64,000 nucleotides of DNA from JAMQKA01 sp034521835. GTDB lineage: Bacteria > Bacteroidota > Rhodothermia > Balneolales > Balneolaceae. Under the pieces are notes generated by a model. That model ran no database searches, had not been told where the DNA came from, and worked only from the letters and a program-made list of their open reading frames with translations. The first letter of the stretch is position 1. Every line of letters starts with the position of its first letter. Location: assembly GCA_034521835.1 (NCBI GenBank), contig JAXHMA010000006.1:1116001-1180000 (forward strand). The letters run 5' to 3'. The position numbers and the translations under genes are program-made. Below are positions 28,241 to 38,482 of the stretch, piece by piece.

Positions 28241-30019
28241 TTAGTCTTCTACAGTACTCGCTGTCACTTCTTCAATGCTGGTTAGGCCCGACTTTATACG
28301 TTCGCGACCTGATGCACGCAGGCTCAGCATACCCTGGCTTATGGCATATTCTTTGATAGCCAGCTCATCAATTTCCTGGCCCGACTCAAGAATCATGGAT
28401 CGTATCTCTTTGTCGAAATACAGGGCTTCCATGATGGCCGTTCGTCCCCTGTAGCCAATGCCATTACATTCTTCGCAGCCCACCGCCTTGTAAAAAGTAG
28501 TTTCCTTGATCTCCTGTTCGGTAAAACCGATACCCTTGGCTGACTTGGGATGAGGCTCAAATTCCTCTTTGCAATTGCCGCACAAGGTTCGGACAAGGCG
28601 CTGCGCCATAATAAGGTTGACTGCGTTGGCAATCAGGAATGATTCAACACCCATTTTATATAATCGCGAAATAGCACTGGGCGCATCATTGGTGTGAAGC
28701 GTGGAAAAGGTAAGGTGACCCGTATTTGCCAGCTTAATGGCTATTTCAGCGGTTTTCAGATCACGGATCTCACCTACCAGCACAATATCGGGGTCGTGCC
28801 GCAGGATTCCGCGCATCGCCTGGTCAAACGTCATATGATGACTCAGCTTAAGCTGCCGGGCGCCATCAATTAAGTACTCAACGGGATCCTCAACGGTAAG
28901 AACATTCACCGCGGGATCGATCACATAGTACAGGGCTGCCACCAGCGTGGTAGACTTACCGCTACCGGTGGGACCGGTGACAATGACAATGCCTGATGGT
29001 TTTTCGATCGCCTTTACGAAATCTTCCTTGGCCTTGGTTTGCAGGCCCAGCTTTTCGAGATCCGTAATCACTTTTCGATCATCGAGGATTCGAATAACGA
29101 TCGACTCAAACTTTCGCTCGAACCGGGATCCCACCATCGGCATGATGGAAACACGGTACCGGATGCTGTGACCATCCACCGCACGCTGAATAAAGCCATC
29201 TTGTGATGCATCCCGCTCAAAACGGTCCACATTGCGCGTTTTATCTTTAATGACGGCAGAGATCGCCTCGGGCTTCACATTTTTCTGCTGATGCCACATC
29301 TGCAGCTTGCCGTCAATCCGAAATCGAATATCTGTAATGGCAGAATCAGTGGGTACAACGTGGATATCACTAACCCCCTGCCTAACGGCTTCAACGAGCA
29401 TCCCCTCCACCAGGGAGTTGAGCATGCTCTGGTTGATCTCGGCATCGATCTCCTCCTCATCGATCTGATCCTCCTCCGGTTCCTGGAGGTCGGTTTCTTC
29501 ATAGTCGATCTCTTCCAGCAGGTCCAGAAACTCATTTTTCTGCTCGTAGACCTCCGTCAGAATCTGTTCAACCAGCTCATAGCGGCAGTAAAAAATCTCA
29601 AACTCCTTGAAGTTGAGCCTGGAGATAATATTGGAGAGCGTGGGATCGGAAGGATCAGCAGCGGCAATGGTCAGCTTGTTTTGATTTTTCTTAAGCGGTA
29701 CCGCTTTCTGATGAACCAGCTCATCTATGATCTCCTGGGGAAGGTTTTCAATATTTGCCTTGATCTCCTCAATTACCCCGGGACCAATTTTATCAAGCCC
29801 TTCGAAAACCTCGTCAAAGGCATAAATATTGGAGATCTCTTTCATCACTTTGTGGCGATCGAGTCCCAGGTCCTGGTAGAGTATCTGCCCGAGACGCCGG
29901 TTGGTTGTATCCGGCTCATCCCCAAGAATAGAGCTGGCACTAACCAGCTGTTCCGGAGTGATAATCCCCCGGGAAACCAGGATATTGCCGATATGTTTGC
30001 GGGTATTTACTTTGCCCAT
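28241..30019 (-). CDS. pilB: PilB/GspE-type pilus assembly ATPase
   Basis: A 592-residue protein. An N-terminal GspE_N/MshEN-like domain (about 1-160) and an acidic linker (about 170-195) lead to the ATPase with GPTGSGKSTT (about 346-355), ILRHDPDIVLVGEIRD (Walker B and Asp box region) and TGHLTFSTLHTNDA (His box). A four-Cys zinc module has CGNC near 481 and CEEC near 516. It powers pilus extension. It follows pilC on the same strand by about 110 bp. Confidence 0.92.
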   Translation of the reverse strand: MGKVNTRKHIGNILVSRGIITPEQLVSASSILGDEPDTTNRRLGQILYQDLGLDRHKVMKEISNIYAFDEVFEGLDKIGPGVIEEIKANIENLPQEIIDELVHQKAVPLKKNQNKLTIAAADPSDPTLSNIISRLNFKEFEIFYCRYELVEQILTEVYEQKNEFLDLLEEIDYEETDLQEPEEDQIDEEEIDAEINQSMLNSLVEGMLVEAVRQGVSDIHVVPTDSAITDIRFRIDGKLQMWHQQKNVKPEAISAVIKDKTRNVDRFERDASQDGFIQRAVDGHSIRYRVSIMPMVGSRFERKFESIVIRILDDRKVITDLEKLGLQTKAKEDFVKAIEKPSGIVIVTGPTGSGKSTTLVAALYYVIDPAVNVLTVEDPVEYLIDGARQLKLSHHMTFDQAMRGILRHDPDIVLVGEIRDLKTAEIAIKLANTGHLTFSTLHTNDAPSAISRLYKMGVESFLIANAVNLIMAQRLVRTLCGNCKEEFEPHPKSAKGIGFTEQEIKETTFYKAVGCEECNGIGYRGRTAIMEALYFDKEIRSMILESGQEIDELAIKEYAISQGMLSLRASGRERIKSGLTSIEEVTASTVED

Positions 30020-30128
30020 TAGATGATGATGTTCACTTCAATTTACAAAGTAATTCGACGAGTTCAACCTGAACAAATGCCTCTGCAGGTTCAGAAGGCA
30101 TAGAATATACAGGTTCTTTTTGACAATG

Positions 30129-31475
30129 TTACATTCCGGATTGCGGCCTGATAAGGGCGGATTCTGAAGAGACAATGGTAATTGCAATCAGGGCCACCAT
30201 GATGAACAGGTTGACAAACAGGCTGATCATGTCGATAACCGATTCCATTTTGTAGGTCGTCTGTGTTTCGTAATAGTCGGCCAGCTGTTTGGCATTTTCT
30301 CGAAGCGCGCCCGACTCCGCACCCAGCTTGAAACGGCTGATGGCGGTATCAGAAAATACGCCTGTTGCCTTAAGAGATTCAATAAGGCCGGCCCCCTCCT
30401 TCAGCATCATTTTAATGGCCACCTGCTTGATCTGTTTTTCCATGTATTTATTCCTGCACGCCTCGGCCGCCACTTTGATAACCTCAATGTTTTGCCCGGA
30501 TCCACTATAGAGCGTATAGAACACGCGCGAAAAAATTTCGATACTGGTTTTGTGCATCAGGTCACCCATAACGGGTATCTTCAGCTTGTACCGGTCGAGC
30601 CACAAGCGCCCTTTAGGCGTACTTATCCAGTAAAAATATCCTCCCAGCGGCAGCAGGAAGGACAAGGTGAGAAACACCCAGTAGGTCTGCATCCAGGCGC
30701 TAAATTCCAGCGTTGCTGCGGTCATCGGCGCCTGCTGCTCCAGGTCAATATCCATGTCGACAAATACGCCCGCCATTTCCGGGAAAATATATCCCACATA
30801 AAAAAGGACCACGCCAATTACGGCCACAACGGTGATGGCGGGCATCATAAGCGAACGGCGCATATTCTTTTTGAACTCGGCATCGCGCTCCATGAACTTG
30901 GCGGTACTATCAAACACCTGGGCCATGTTACCGCTGGTGGAAGCCACGCTGAGCATATAAGCGGCAAATTTACCGAACACATCTTCATGCTTGCCGTACA
31001 CTTCTACCCCCTCTTTGCCCGCTTTCAGGTCTTTCTGCATCTCCCTGATTACCTCTCTCATGCGGTTGTTCTGGGTATCCTCTTGCAGGAGGGTTAGAAT
31101 TTCATCATAGCTGAGCTGCTGCTTCAGCAGGTCCGCGGAGAGCCTGATAAACGTAACCACCTCTTTCTGGGGAACACGGCCTTTCAGGTCGAACCATTTT
31201 TTGTTGATGCTGTTAACCTTGTACCCCAGCTTGACGAGCGCTTTCTCGAGATCTTCTTTGGAGTAGGCCTCCTGTTCGCCCTGTACTTTATTTTTCGCGC
31301 CCTTCGTAACCTTGTAGATATAAGTTTGCTTCTTGTCGAGAGACTGAACTTTAAATCCTTTTCGGCGGGATATCTTGTCGACTCTCTTCTGGGCCTCTTT
31401 TTTTGAGTCGGCCTCAAACTCGGTCTTTACCATTCGGCCTTCCGGGGAGGTAGCCTTTAATCTAAATTGTGCCAT
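30129..31475 (-). CDS. pilC: PilC/GspF-type inner-membrane platform protein
   Basis: A 448-residue protein. The N-terminal 100 residues contain charged repeats (KATSPEGRMVKTEFEADSKK). Two T2SSF domains follow: FIRLSADLLKQQLSYDEIL to FAAYMLSVASTSGNMAQVF, then two membrane helices (about 207-228 and 266-288), then FSRVFYTLYSGSGQNIEVI to FKLGAESGALRENAKQLADY, and a last membrane helix. It anchors the ATPases to the growing pilus. It is the first gene of the operon; no pilin gene is in the window. Confidence 0.9.
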   Translation of the reverse strand: MAQFRLKATSPEGRMVKTEFEADSKKEAQKRVDKISRRKGFKVQSLDKKQTYIYKVTKGAKNKVQGEQEAYSKEDLEKALVKLGYKVNSINKKWFDLKGRVPQKEVVTFIRLSADLLKQQLSYDEILTLLQEDTQNNRMREVIREMQKDLKAGKEGVEVYGKHEDVFGKFAAYMLSVASTSGNMAQVFDSTAKFMERDAEFKKNMRRSLMMPAITVVAVIGVVLFYVGYIFPEMAGVFVDMDIDLEQQAPMTAATLEFSAWMQTYWVFLTLSFLLPLGGYFYWISTPKGRLWLDRYKLKIPVMGDLMHKTSIEIFSRVFYTLYSGSGQNIEVIKVAAEACRNKYMEKQIKQVAIKMMLKEGAGLIESLKATGVFSDTAISRFKLGAESGALRENAKQLADYYETQTTYKMESVIDMISLFVNLFIMVALIAITIVSSESALIRPQSGM

Positions 31476-31690
31476 CTGTAAAAATGCCTATCGTTGATGA
31501 TATTAAGAACACCCTAAGTTAGTAAAATTATGCAAATAAAGCGACGTTGAAACAAATAAAAATTTCAGGGAAGCCTTAGCATGAACGCGTTTCCCGGTTA
31601 ACACCTTATTCTAAGCCAGGTAATTCGTTAGGTTGGGGGGCAATCCTCCTGTCCGCCTTCTCCAGAGGAACTCAAGGCTTTAATCATTAG

Positions 31691-31808
31691 CCCGTATTTC
31701 TCACAAATATTTAGGCTAAAATCCTGTAACCTTATGGCATTTATAAACTTATATCAGTTTAAACGACAAAATAATTCTTACAGGATGTAAATCGGTGAGA
31801 AATCCGGG
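31691..31808. mobile_element. 118-bp MITE with 14-bp inverted ends and TTAG duplication
   Basis: CCCGTATTTCTCAC at the left and GTGAGAAATCCGGG at the right are inverted repeats (13 of 14 match). TTAG occurs immediately outside both ends (31687-31690 and 31809-31812). An inner pair ATCCTGTAA / TTACAGGAT extends the palindrome. It is too short to encode a transposase. The ends resemble, loosely, the IS1380-type ends at 45546 and 47248. Confidence 0.7.
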
Positions 31809-31871
31809 TTAGGGCTTCTATGAAAAACTCAGGAAAGATTAATCAATAAATGAAAGGGAGGCAAGAAATGG

Positions 31872-32245
31872 CCAAGGGCGTCTGACATATGCTGACGAAG
31901 GACGATGACTATAAAGGATGTAAGGGGCAGTCCGTTAGGGCCGCCTCACAAACCTGCTGGCCACAGCCTATAAGCCCGTACGCCTAACCGGGATACCTAC
32001 GGTAAGCCCGTGCGCTCCGGTTGGGACATCGGCCGGCTGACCGGCGGGAGATCTGGGATGGTAGCTTTTAAAGCTACAGTCTTTGTCCATGGACGAAGAA
32101 TAAGCCCGAAAAGAGGTTTGGATGCCGGCAGGTAATCCGAGCTTGATCAATTGCCACCGGTCGCCAGTTACAGGTTTGAGTCTAGGATTTATGGAAATGA
32201 AATACCTATGATGTAGATCAGGATTGCCTGCTTGATATTTCCCTT
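31872..32245 (+). mobile_element. 3' remnant of IS1111-like element in attC
   Basis: The left junction fuses an attC piece (GAAAGGGAGGCAAGAAATGG) to the last 30 or so transposase codons, now with an in-frame stop (GGCCAAGGGCGTCTGACATA). The full 3' noncoding region follows: GTAGCTTTTAAAGCTAC (32061-32077), TCTTTGTCCATGGACGAAGA (32080-32099), GGATGCCGGCAGGTAATCCG, and an end with GATTGCCTGCTTGATA. The attC end GTTAGCT is at 32256-32262. Confidence 0.7.
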
Positions 32246-32458
32246 TTTAAAGGGGTTAGCTAGAAATTAAAAGTCTATTTTATGGTTAATACTTGAACGA
32301 GTCTACATTCAGCGCAGGCAATTTTGATTCCATCTAATTTGGTGCAAAGAGCGTTTCGGTAAAGTCTCGAAGAGCGTTCAGCGAGGAACCTAAGCCGGTC
32401 AGCAGGAAACACTTTGTAATAGGCTGAGACGGTTATAACATATCATGTGGCAGCTAAG

Positions 32459-33149
32459 TTATGTATCCGATCTATGAGCAAGTGCCGAAGGGGTTTGGCA
32501 ACCAACAATAGCAGGTGTTTTGTGAATTAGCTTATCATTTTCGAGTGCTTCTACCATAAAGAGGGCAAAATCGATTCGGCGGGTCAAGTTGCTTTCCAGG
32601 ATGGGATCGCCCACATGCTCGCTCCAAACTGGAAGTCCCTGGCTTTCCCCCTCTTCGAGGCCGCTTCCTCGTACAACAGTCCACTTTGTTTCACTCGCAA
32701 AAATACTGATGCAGGCTCTCACCTGGTCCTCAATATCTACAAGTCGCAGCGTTTTGGCGATCCACCCAACGACTTTCAAGAACGCTTTGAGCTTCCATGA
32801 ATATTCGTCCTTGCCGTCTTTGGTGATGTGCCATCCGCAAGAGAAAATCAGGCGTGCAGCGGGTTCCGGCAAAATCCAATACGGCTTGCGCTGTTCCCGA
32901 TGAGTAATCATTCACACCCCAGGGAACGCAAAACAGTCAGCACTCCGTCGCATCCTTCTACCGCTTTTTTGATCACCTCCCGGTCGTTGGTCATTCCCGG
33001 AATAATGGTCATCCGGTCTTTAAACTCATCCAGTTTCCCTACACTTTCTCCCGGCAAACGCCCACAATTTCATAATTTCGGTCCAGCGCATGCTGAACCA
33101 TGTATTTACCAAGTTTACCGGAGGCGCCTATGATACAAACCTTTTTCAA
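32459..33149 (-). pseudogene. NAD(P)-binding (NmrA/SDR-like) protein, multiply frameshifted
   Basis: Frames in series read KKVCIIGASGKLGKYMVQHA (dinucleotide-binding GxSGxLG), SVGKLDEFKDRMTIIPGMTN, then LTVLRPWGVNDYSSGTAQAV and KWTVVRGSGLEEGESQGLPV to the stop at 32459. At least three frame changes occur (near 33060, 32930 and 32860). Such atypical SDRs reduce or sense NAD(P)H-linked substrates. The likely start is TTG at 33149. Cassette cargo, probably decayed. Confidence 0.65.
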
Positions 33150-33195
33150 TTTTCTTTTTTGATTGCTTGAAATTTATAATGTCTCTTTTATGCCT

Positions 33196-33901
33196 TCAGG
33201 CTCTCTTCAAAGCGTCCGGAACTTCCTTTATACCGATCCAGAGGAGCCAGAAAATGAGCAGGATTTCTCCTGCAAAAGTATAAAGGCCGATCGTTAATTG
33301 GTAACCAGGTAAAAGCATTTTCCCAAAGGAATCGACAAAGTATCCCAATCCTGCAAGCACTACCAGAACCCCGAACATCTTCGGGCCCGATTTGAATACA
33401 AGAAATCCAAGAAGAAACAGGTGAATACGAATATCGCCAGTCCAGTCTCCCACTCGATTCGATACGATTCAAGCAAAAACATCACCGCGATATTAAAGTG
33501 GTTTGACTCCAAAATTTGGGCGTAACCTGTATCTGCCAAAAGTGGCAAGACGTTATAGAGATTAGCAATAGCAATTGCAAAAATAGCAGCATATACAACT
33601 TCTTAAACGCAAGCCGTTAGCAGTGCCAGACTTTTGTTCACGGGTTTGAGCAAAACATACAGCCCCCACGCCACGATTATATCAAGAATTGCAACAAGAA
33701 GAAGGAATACAACGCCCCGCTCGAAACCACCCAATGAGTCCGTAATATTAGCAACAGTTGTTTGGGCGTCTCCTGGTACAATGAGATTCTCGAATGACTG
33801 AGAAATATGCGATGGGTGCAAGAAAGCACATCAATAACAACCCGAATCCTGCGGCTAACGCAGCCTGGACGTGGTGAGATGTCGGAGGATCCGTTTGTCA
33901 T
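33196..33901 (-). pseudogene. DUF4386 membrane protein, multiply frameshifted
   Basis: Pieces of a multi-helix DUF4386 protein lie in three frames: LIVPGDAQTTVANITDSLGG with FLLLVAILDIIVAWGLYVLL, then LNVLPLLADTGYAQILESNH, then FLLGFLVFKSGPKMFGVLVV to KEVPDALKRA. Frame changes fall near 33860, 33600 and 33440. The intact protein would have about six membrane helices and no known activity. Confidence 0.65.
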
Positions 33902-34081
33902 ATTTTCACACCCGCTTTTCTAGTATTAATGTAGATTACAAACGATTTTAGCGCCTCTCACACAGAAAATTTTATTTGGTTGAGAAATCTTAAAAGCAAA
34001 AGATGTACATCATACATTATGATATTTATACATATTGTTAATAATATGTAACAGTAAACGAAATTCAACTGCAAAGGTTGT

Positions 34082-34207
34082 ACGTAACGACCTGGCGCAT
34101 AAGCCGCGTGCAGGCAACGTTGATTTAAAAACAAAATATACTACAGAATTGAGGAACTAAAAACCGGCAGGCAATGGCGAGGCACGTCCCACTTAATGCG
34201 GTTAGGT
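34082..34207 (-). other. attC-like site
   Basis: ACGTAACGACCTGGCGCATA at the left; GGCAATGGCGAGGCACGTCC with CACTTAATGCG and GTTAGGT (34201-34207) at the right. The right end GTTAGGTGGC is matched imperfectly at 36852-36863, marking a large three-gene cassette. Confidence 0.75.
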
Positions 34208-34249
34208 GGCTGTATGACTTATATCTGGTTATTAGAGCGCTCATTTCAA

Positions 34250-35401
34250 TTAGAAAACCGGAACAGGCATTCCTTCATAATATTTGTCAGCCGGTGGATT
34301 AAATACTTTTTCAATGCTTTGGGAGTTGCGGTTAATCCAGACTTCTAAAACAGGTGTTTTATTTACCGCGTGCCTAAATATTTTGAGCCGTCAGACTCAC
34401 CACCGGGACCAAAATGAGCTAACGAAAAAATTATCTTATAACGGCTTTGGTCTTTATTACTGGGCCACTCATGGGTGGGTACCTGTCCTTCAGGAATGTA
34501 CATCGGCACCTCTGATACAAAAAGAGAAGCGGGCATTACATAGTTGATATATCGTTGATTTGAATCTTGGTATTTATCCAAATATTGTACTGCCGATGAA
34601 TCGGATTTAACAGTACGAACCATCTCAGCAATCTCAAGAGAATCTATTTGTCCAAGTGAAAGGTAGACGTCATTCTCTGTTGTATAGGTATAGAGATTAT
34701 TTACGAGTACGTCGAATGGCCCCTGCTGCTGCAAAGGTCATCCATAGAACAAGGATATAAAGTCCAAGGGAGTAATGATCTTGCCCAACTTTTTTTGAGG
34801 TCGTGGCAAATAATGAAATAGCCGTCCAATAGCAGGTGGAAGAAACATGCCGGTTTGCGAACAATACTTTTCATATCCGGCAAATTTTTGCCTGCATTTA
34901 CGTTCTTCTAACCTGGCCAGAAAGAAGTACGCAAAACATACCGTCACAAATCCAAATAACACGAGATAACGGGGCCAGACCAGCACCATCCCAAAACTGG
35001 AAATCATAAGGGCAAGGTATTGCGGATGGCGGATATAGTGATATACACCGCCGAAAACCGCTCCCCGATTTGTCAACTTGTTCCAATATATTTGTGCGGC
35101 ACCTGCCAAGAATGCAACAAATCCTCCCAGAAACAGGGTCATTCCGATTACTTCATGCCATGTGATGAATAAAGATTGGGTTTCGCGGGCAAGTGTGTGG
35201 CATAAAAAAGCCGATAAGCCAGCTTGTGGATCCGGAAAGGTTCAGCGCCTCGAGTCCGGGTCCATAAATGCTGTAAATATAGGCAGCAAACGGGCTGAAC
35301 ATATAAAAGAATTCGAAGGCTATTAGGCCATAGAATATAATACCGGCCCAAAAGGCCCCGCGTGTAGCTTGGATTGTTGGCTTGTTATTTTCCCGTTCCA
35401 T
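34250..35401 (-). pseudogene. Isoprenylcysteine/phospholipid-methyltransferase-like membrane protein, frameshifted
   Basis: The chain starts MERENNKPTIQATRGAFWAG with a membrane hairpin. After a frameshift near 35150 it continues with YHYIRHPQYLALMISSFGM, the RHPxY motif of ICMT/PEMT-type methyltransferases, and EERKCRQKFAGYEKYC. Further shifts near 34735 and 34385 lead to a soluble C-terminal domain (TENDVYLSLGQIDSLEIAEM) ending at 34250. It overlaps the SDR gene start region by 17 bp on the same strand. Confidence 0.65.
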
Positions 35402-36143
35402 CGGTTGATAAGTTATTTAGTTTTCGAAAGGCAAAGTTCGGTGAAAGCCGCGAAAGCAGATAAAGCAGTTTGGCCTTGCCTACTCGAACTACTTGATCTC
35501 CCTTTTCAATTCCCTTTATCATTTTCTTGACAGCTTCTTCGGCAGAAATAGCAATATCAGGAGGGTTACCCTTGTGCCAAGGCGTATCAACTGCTGGAAA
35601 TTGAACTTCAATAACATCAATTAGTGAATCGGAGGATTGCGATCTTAGAACCTGCACAAATGAATGCAGGGCCGACTTGGTAGCATTATAGAATGGATAA
35701 ATGATGCGCGGTACATAAACCAGTCCGGTGGTAATGGCTATGATAGCAGGATTTTTATTACTGTTCAGGATGGGGACAAGCAGCTTCGAAAGTCTGATGG
35801 GAGCCATCAGGTTGGTCTTTATTTCTGCCTCGGCTTTATCAAGGATGTCGTCATCCCGGTAAAAGTTTTCGATGTGGACGATAGCAGCATTGTTGATCAG
35901 TACATTGCAATGGGGGTGATTCTCCCGAACCCAGTTGCGTAATCGCTTACAATCCTCCGGATTGGATATATCACATTGCAGGTATTGAAGATCAGGTAGC
36001 TTTTGCTTGGCTCGTTTCAGCTTTTCCAGCGTTCGGCCGCAAATTAACACCTTGTTATTCTTTTCGATAAATCTTTTAGCCAGCTCTAAGCCAATGCCGG
36101 AGCTCCCTCCGGTTATAAGAATCGTGTTGTTTTGAAGTACCAT
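35385..36143 (-). CDS. Short-chain dehydrogenase/reductase (DltE-like)
   Basis: A 252-residue classical SDR: TGGSSGIGLELAKRF (cofactor loop, residues 11-25), CDISN, NVLINNAAIVH (NNAG-like), and the active site with YNATKSALHSFV (YxxxK, about residues 152-163) preceded by ITTGLV in place of the usual catalytic Ser. The oxidoreductase substrate is unknown. It is intact, lies 64 bp after the Crp-type regulator gene, and shares a cassette with it. Confidence 0.85.
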   Translation of the reverse strand: MVLQNNTILITGGSSGIGLELAKRFIEKNNKVLICGRTLEKLKRAKQKLPDLQYLQCDISNPEDCKRLRNWVRENHPHCNVLINNAAIVHIENFYRDDDILDKAEAEIKTNLMAPIRLSKLLVPILNSNKNPAIIAITTGLVYVPRIIYPFYNATKSALHSFVQVLRSQSSDSLIDVIEVQFPAVDTPWHKGNPPDIAISAEEAVKKMIKGIEKGDQVVRVGKAKLLYLLSRLSPNFAFRKLNNLSTDGTGK

Positions 36144-36206
36144 AATCGTTGTGTCATTTTTTGATTATGGTACAACTTAGAGATCCCGTGGCGGGCGATC
36201 ATTGAT

Positions 36207-36793
36207 CTATGTTAAGAGACCTGATTTATTTCTAATTCTGCTGAGGGATTCGGGAGTGATGCCTATATATGAGGCAATAATGTGTTGTCTAACTCTTTTT
36301 TCAAGCCCGGGGTAACGCTTCAAAAAAGCGTGATATCGCTGTTCGGCATCCATCAATAAAAATTCGCGTTCCCGCCGCACTTTGGCCAGGTATCCTTTCT
36401 GGAGAAGAGCGACCAAAAATTCATTCCAGCAGGGATCTTCTGAAAATAGACGGTGAATTTCTCGTAATCTATCTCCTCTATGACAGAATCCTCCAGCGCC
36501 TGGACGGAATAGTGAGCCGGACCGTTTTCAAGGATAGCATCATAAGCACTCAGTATCGAATGGCTGTCAAAAAAACCTTTGGTGAATTCAACCCCATCCT
36601 CGGTAGTGTAGAAATATCTGAATAGTCCCTTTTTTACGAAGGCAATGTTTCTGGAAATTCTGCCGACCTTAACAAAGAATACCTCCTTTTTAATATAGTT
36701 TACGGAAAGAAGAACCTTGAATTTATTTTCCTGTTCGGAAGGCAAATCCGTAATTGTCTTGATAAACTCTATAAATCCACTTTCCCTGTTCAT
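36207..36793 (-). pseudogene. Crp/Fnr-family regulator, one frameshift
   Basis: The N-terminal part is a cNMP-binding-type barrel (KVGRISRNIAFVKKGLFRYF, ENGPAHYSVQALEDSVIEEI). A missing G near 36430 shifts the frame. The second half, QRYHAFLKRYPGLEKRVRQH then IIASYIGITPESLSRIRNKS, is the winged helix-turn-helix end typical of Bacteroidota Crp/Fnr proteins. It would regulate the adjacent SDR and methyltransferase genes in the same cassette if functional. Confidence 0.75.
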
Positions 36794-36856
36794 TTTTTAT
36801 GCCTCTTTTTAAGATCTGGTACAGGCTTTCTATGATCTAGTTTTTAGGATAAAGCT

Positions 36857-36986
36857 ACCTTACGACATTGCGCATAAGGTGCACACGAATGAATGTTGAA
36901 ATAGCAACTAACGAAAGATGAGCTTTAAAACCAAGAGCGGAAAAGAATTGGCGAGGCACGTCTCACTTGAATGCGCGGGATATATA
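36857..36986 (-). other. attC-like site
   Basis: ACCTTACGACATTGCGCATA (a mutated R-box), core AACTAACGAAAGATGAGC, and AATTGGCGAGGCACGTCTCA followed by ATGCGCGGGATATATAG. The right end carries GATATA instead of GTTAG, like the sites at 4640 and 38310. Confidence 0.72.
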
Positions 36987-37004
36987 GTGAGTATAATCTA
37001 AAAT

Positions 37005-37421
37005 TTAATTTAGATCATCGTTTGTAATTACTAATTCAAATCTTGTTGCATCATCTTCTCCAGTAACACTCCAAATCTCATTTATGATAGGCTGAATAGT
37101 TAAAAGTGGAGTCGTGTTATCGTTTGATAGCTCGAAAAAACGGAGATTTTCAAAAGCTGATGAGGGGGGAGGAGAACTAACCAATATCTCCAGCTTCAAA
37201 GATTTTGGTTGTTGAATCAGCGAGAACTGCTACGGTACTATCCATATCCTGGAATGCTATTCTTATACGTAACATTAAGGTCTGATTTGGTTTCATTAAC
37301 GTATATAAGAATTTGATCTAGCAGAAGGTTCCGTGATAACTTCGGGGCCATTTGTCGTATCAAGGCAACCAACTAAAGAAGTTATAAATACAAGTAGGAA
37401 AAATAATTTCGCAGATTTCAT
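37005..37421 (-). pseudogene. Lipoprotein, frameshifted (cassette)
   Basis: It starts MKSAKLFFLLVFITSLVGCL, a lipobox signal with Cys-19, then breaks after about 40 residues. Later frames contain DMDSTVAVLADSTTKIFEAG and, to the stop at 37005, LVSSPPPSSAFENLRFFELS with VTGEDDATRFELVITNDDLN. Two frame changes. No known family. Confidence 0.5.
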
Positions 37422-37541
37422 TTTAGTGCCACTGATTATAAGTATTGGTTAAAGGAAAATAGACATAAAAATGCATTTATAACTTTCTAAATATTGAAAT
37501 TTTAGTCTTGCAGATTAAAAGTAATGTAGCAAGTTCAAGCC

Positions 37542-37668
37542 ATATAACGGCCTTGCGCATAACCTGCGCACAGATTAATGTCAGAATTAGCAACTAACGA
37601 AAGACGATTCTCAAAGCCAAGAGCGGCAAAGAATTGACGAGGTGCGTCCGCGTTAAGGCGGGTTAGCT
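37542..37668 (-). other. attC-like site
   Basis: ATATAACGGCCTTGCGCATA, core AACTAACGAAAGACGATTC, GACGAGGTGCGTCCGCG and GTTAGCT at 37662-37668. GTTAGCTGTAAA is mirrored by TTTACAGCTAAC at 38305-38316. Confidence 0.8.
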
Positions 37669-37714
37669 GTAAACTACCTGTTTTGAGGGTTTTAGTAGCC
37701 AAACATCAAACAAG

Positions 37715-38265
37715 CTATTTTTGCTCGTTAAATTCGTCTCGGGTTAACCTATATTGAATTAAACTTAAATATTTATCTCCCTTTTTAATATGGTCTTTCA
37801 ATTCACCTTCTTTAACCATCCCATTTTTTGCCATAACTTTACCAGAAGCTGGATTATTCAACAGATGAGTAGCAAGAATTTTATGGATATTTATTTCGTC
37901 AAATCCAAATATTAACACTTCTCGGATGGCTTCTGTAGCATAGCCGTTATTCCAAAATGGTTCACCTATCCAAAAACCTAATTCCGCCCGATTAAATCTT
38001 CATTAAATCTTAAACCAATACCTCCAATAAATTCATCAGTTTGCAACAAGCAAATTGCAAATATGAAATGTAATCTCCCCTCAAAACCTTTATTTGCCAT
38101 ATTAAGCCAAAAAATTGCGTCTTCCTCTTGGTATGGGTGAGGAATATTTAAGGTCATATCTGATACCTTCGGATTATCTGCATATTCCATAATTCTTGGA
38201 ATATCTTTTACCCTCGGTTTTCTTAATCGGATTCTATCAGTTTCTATGAGGGGAAACTTATCCAT
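37715..38265 (-). CDS. GNAT acetyltransferase (RimJ/RimL type), one frameshift
   Basis: MDKFPLIETDRIRLRKPRVK is the typical start of RimJ/RimL-like N-acetyltransferases; LQTDEFIGGIGLRF precedes the break. After restoring one A near 37985 the chain reads GFWIGEPFWNNGYATEAI (acetyl-CoA loop), IHKILATHLLNNPASGKVMA and KNGMVKEGELKDHI. Length about 183 residues. Substrate (protein N-terminus, small amine or antibiotic) not inferable. It is a one-gene cassette with clear matching ends. Confidence 0.8.
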
Positions 38266-38309
38266 TTGAGTACTTTTAAAATTGAAAGAATCAGTTGGAG
38301 TTTATTTAC

Positions 38310-38436
38310 AGCTAACGACATTGCGCATAACCGGCGTGCAAAACAGCTCTGAATTTATTTTAAATGTATATGAATCTGATAAAATCGAAACCGGCAGCCA
38401 AATGGCGAGGCGCGCCACTTAATGCGCTTGATATAC
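38310..38436 (-). other. attC-like site
   Basis: AGCTAACGACATTGCGCATA at the left. The centre differs (GATAAAATCGAAACCGGCAG, also seen at 47396-47520), then CAAATGGCGAGGCGCG and ATGCGCTTGATATACCAAC. The outer TGATATACCAAC is mirrored by GTTGGTATCA at 39104-39113. Confidence 0.75.
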
Positions 38437-38482
38437 CAACTTTATCCCCAAGTTATAGGTAATAAAATTATACATAATAAGC

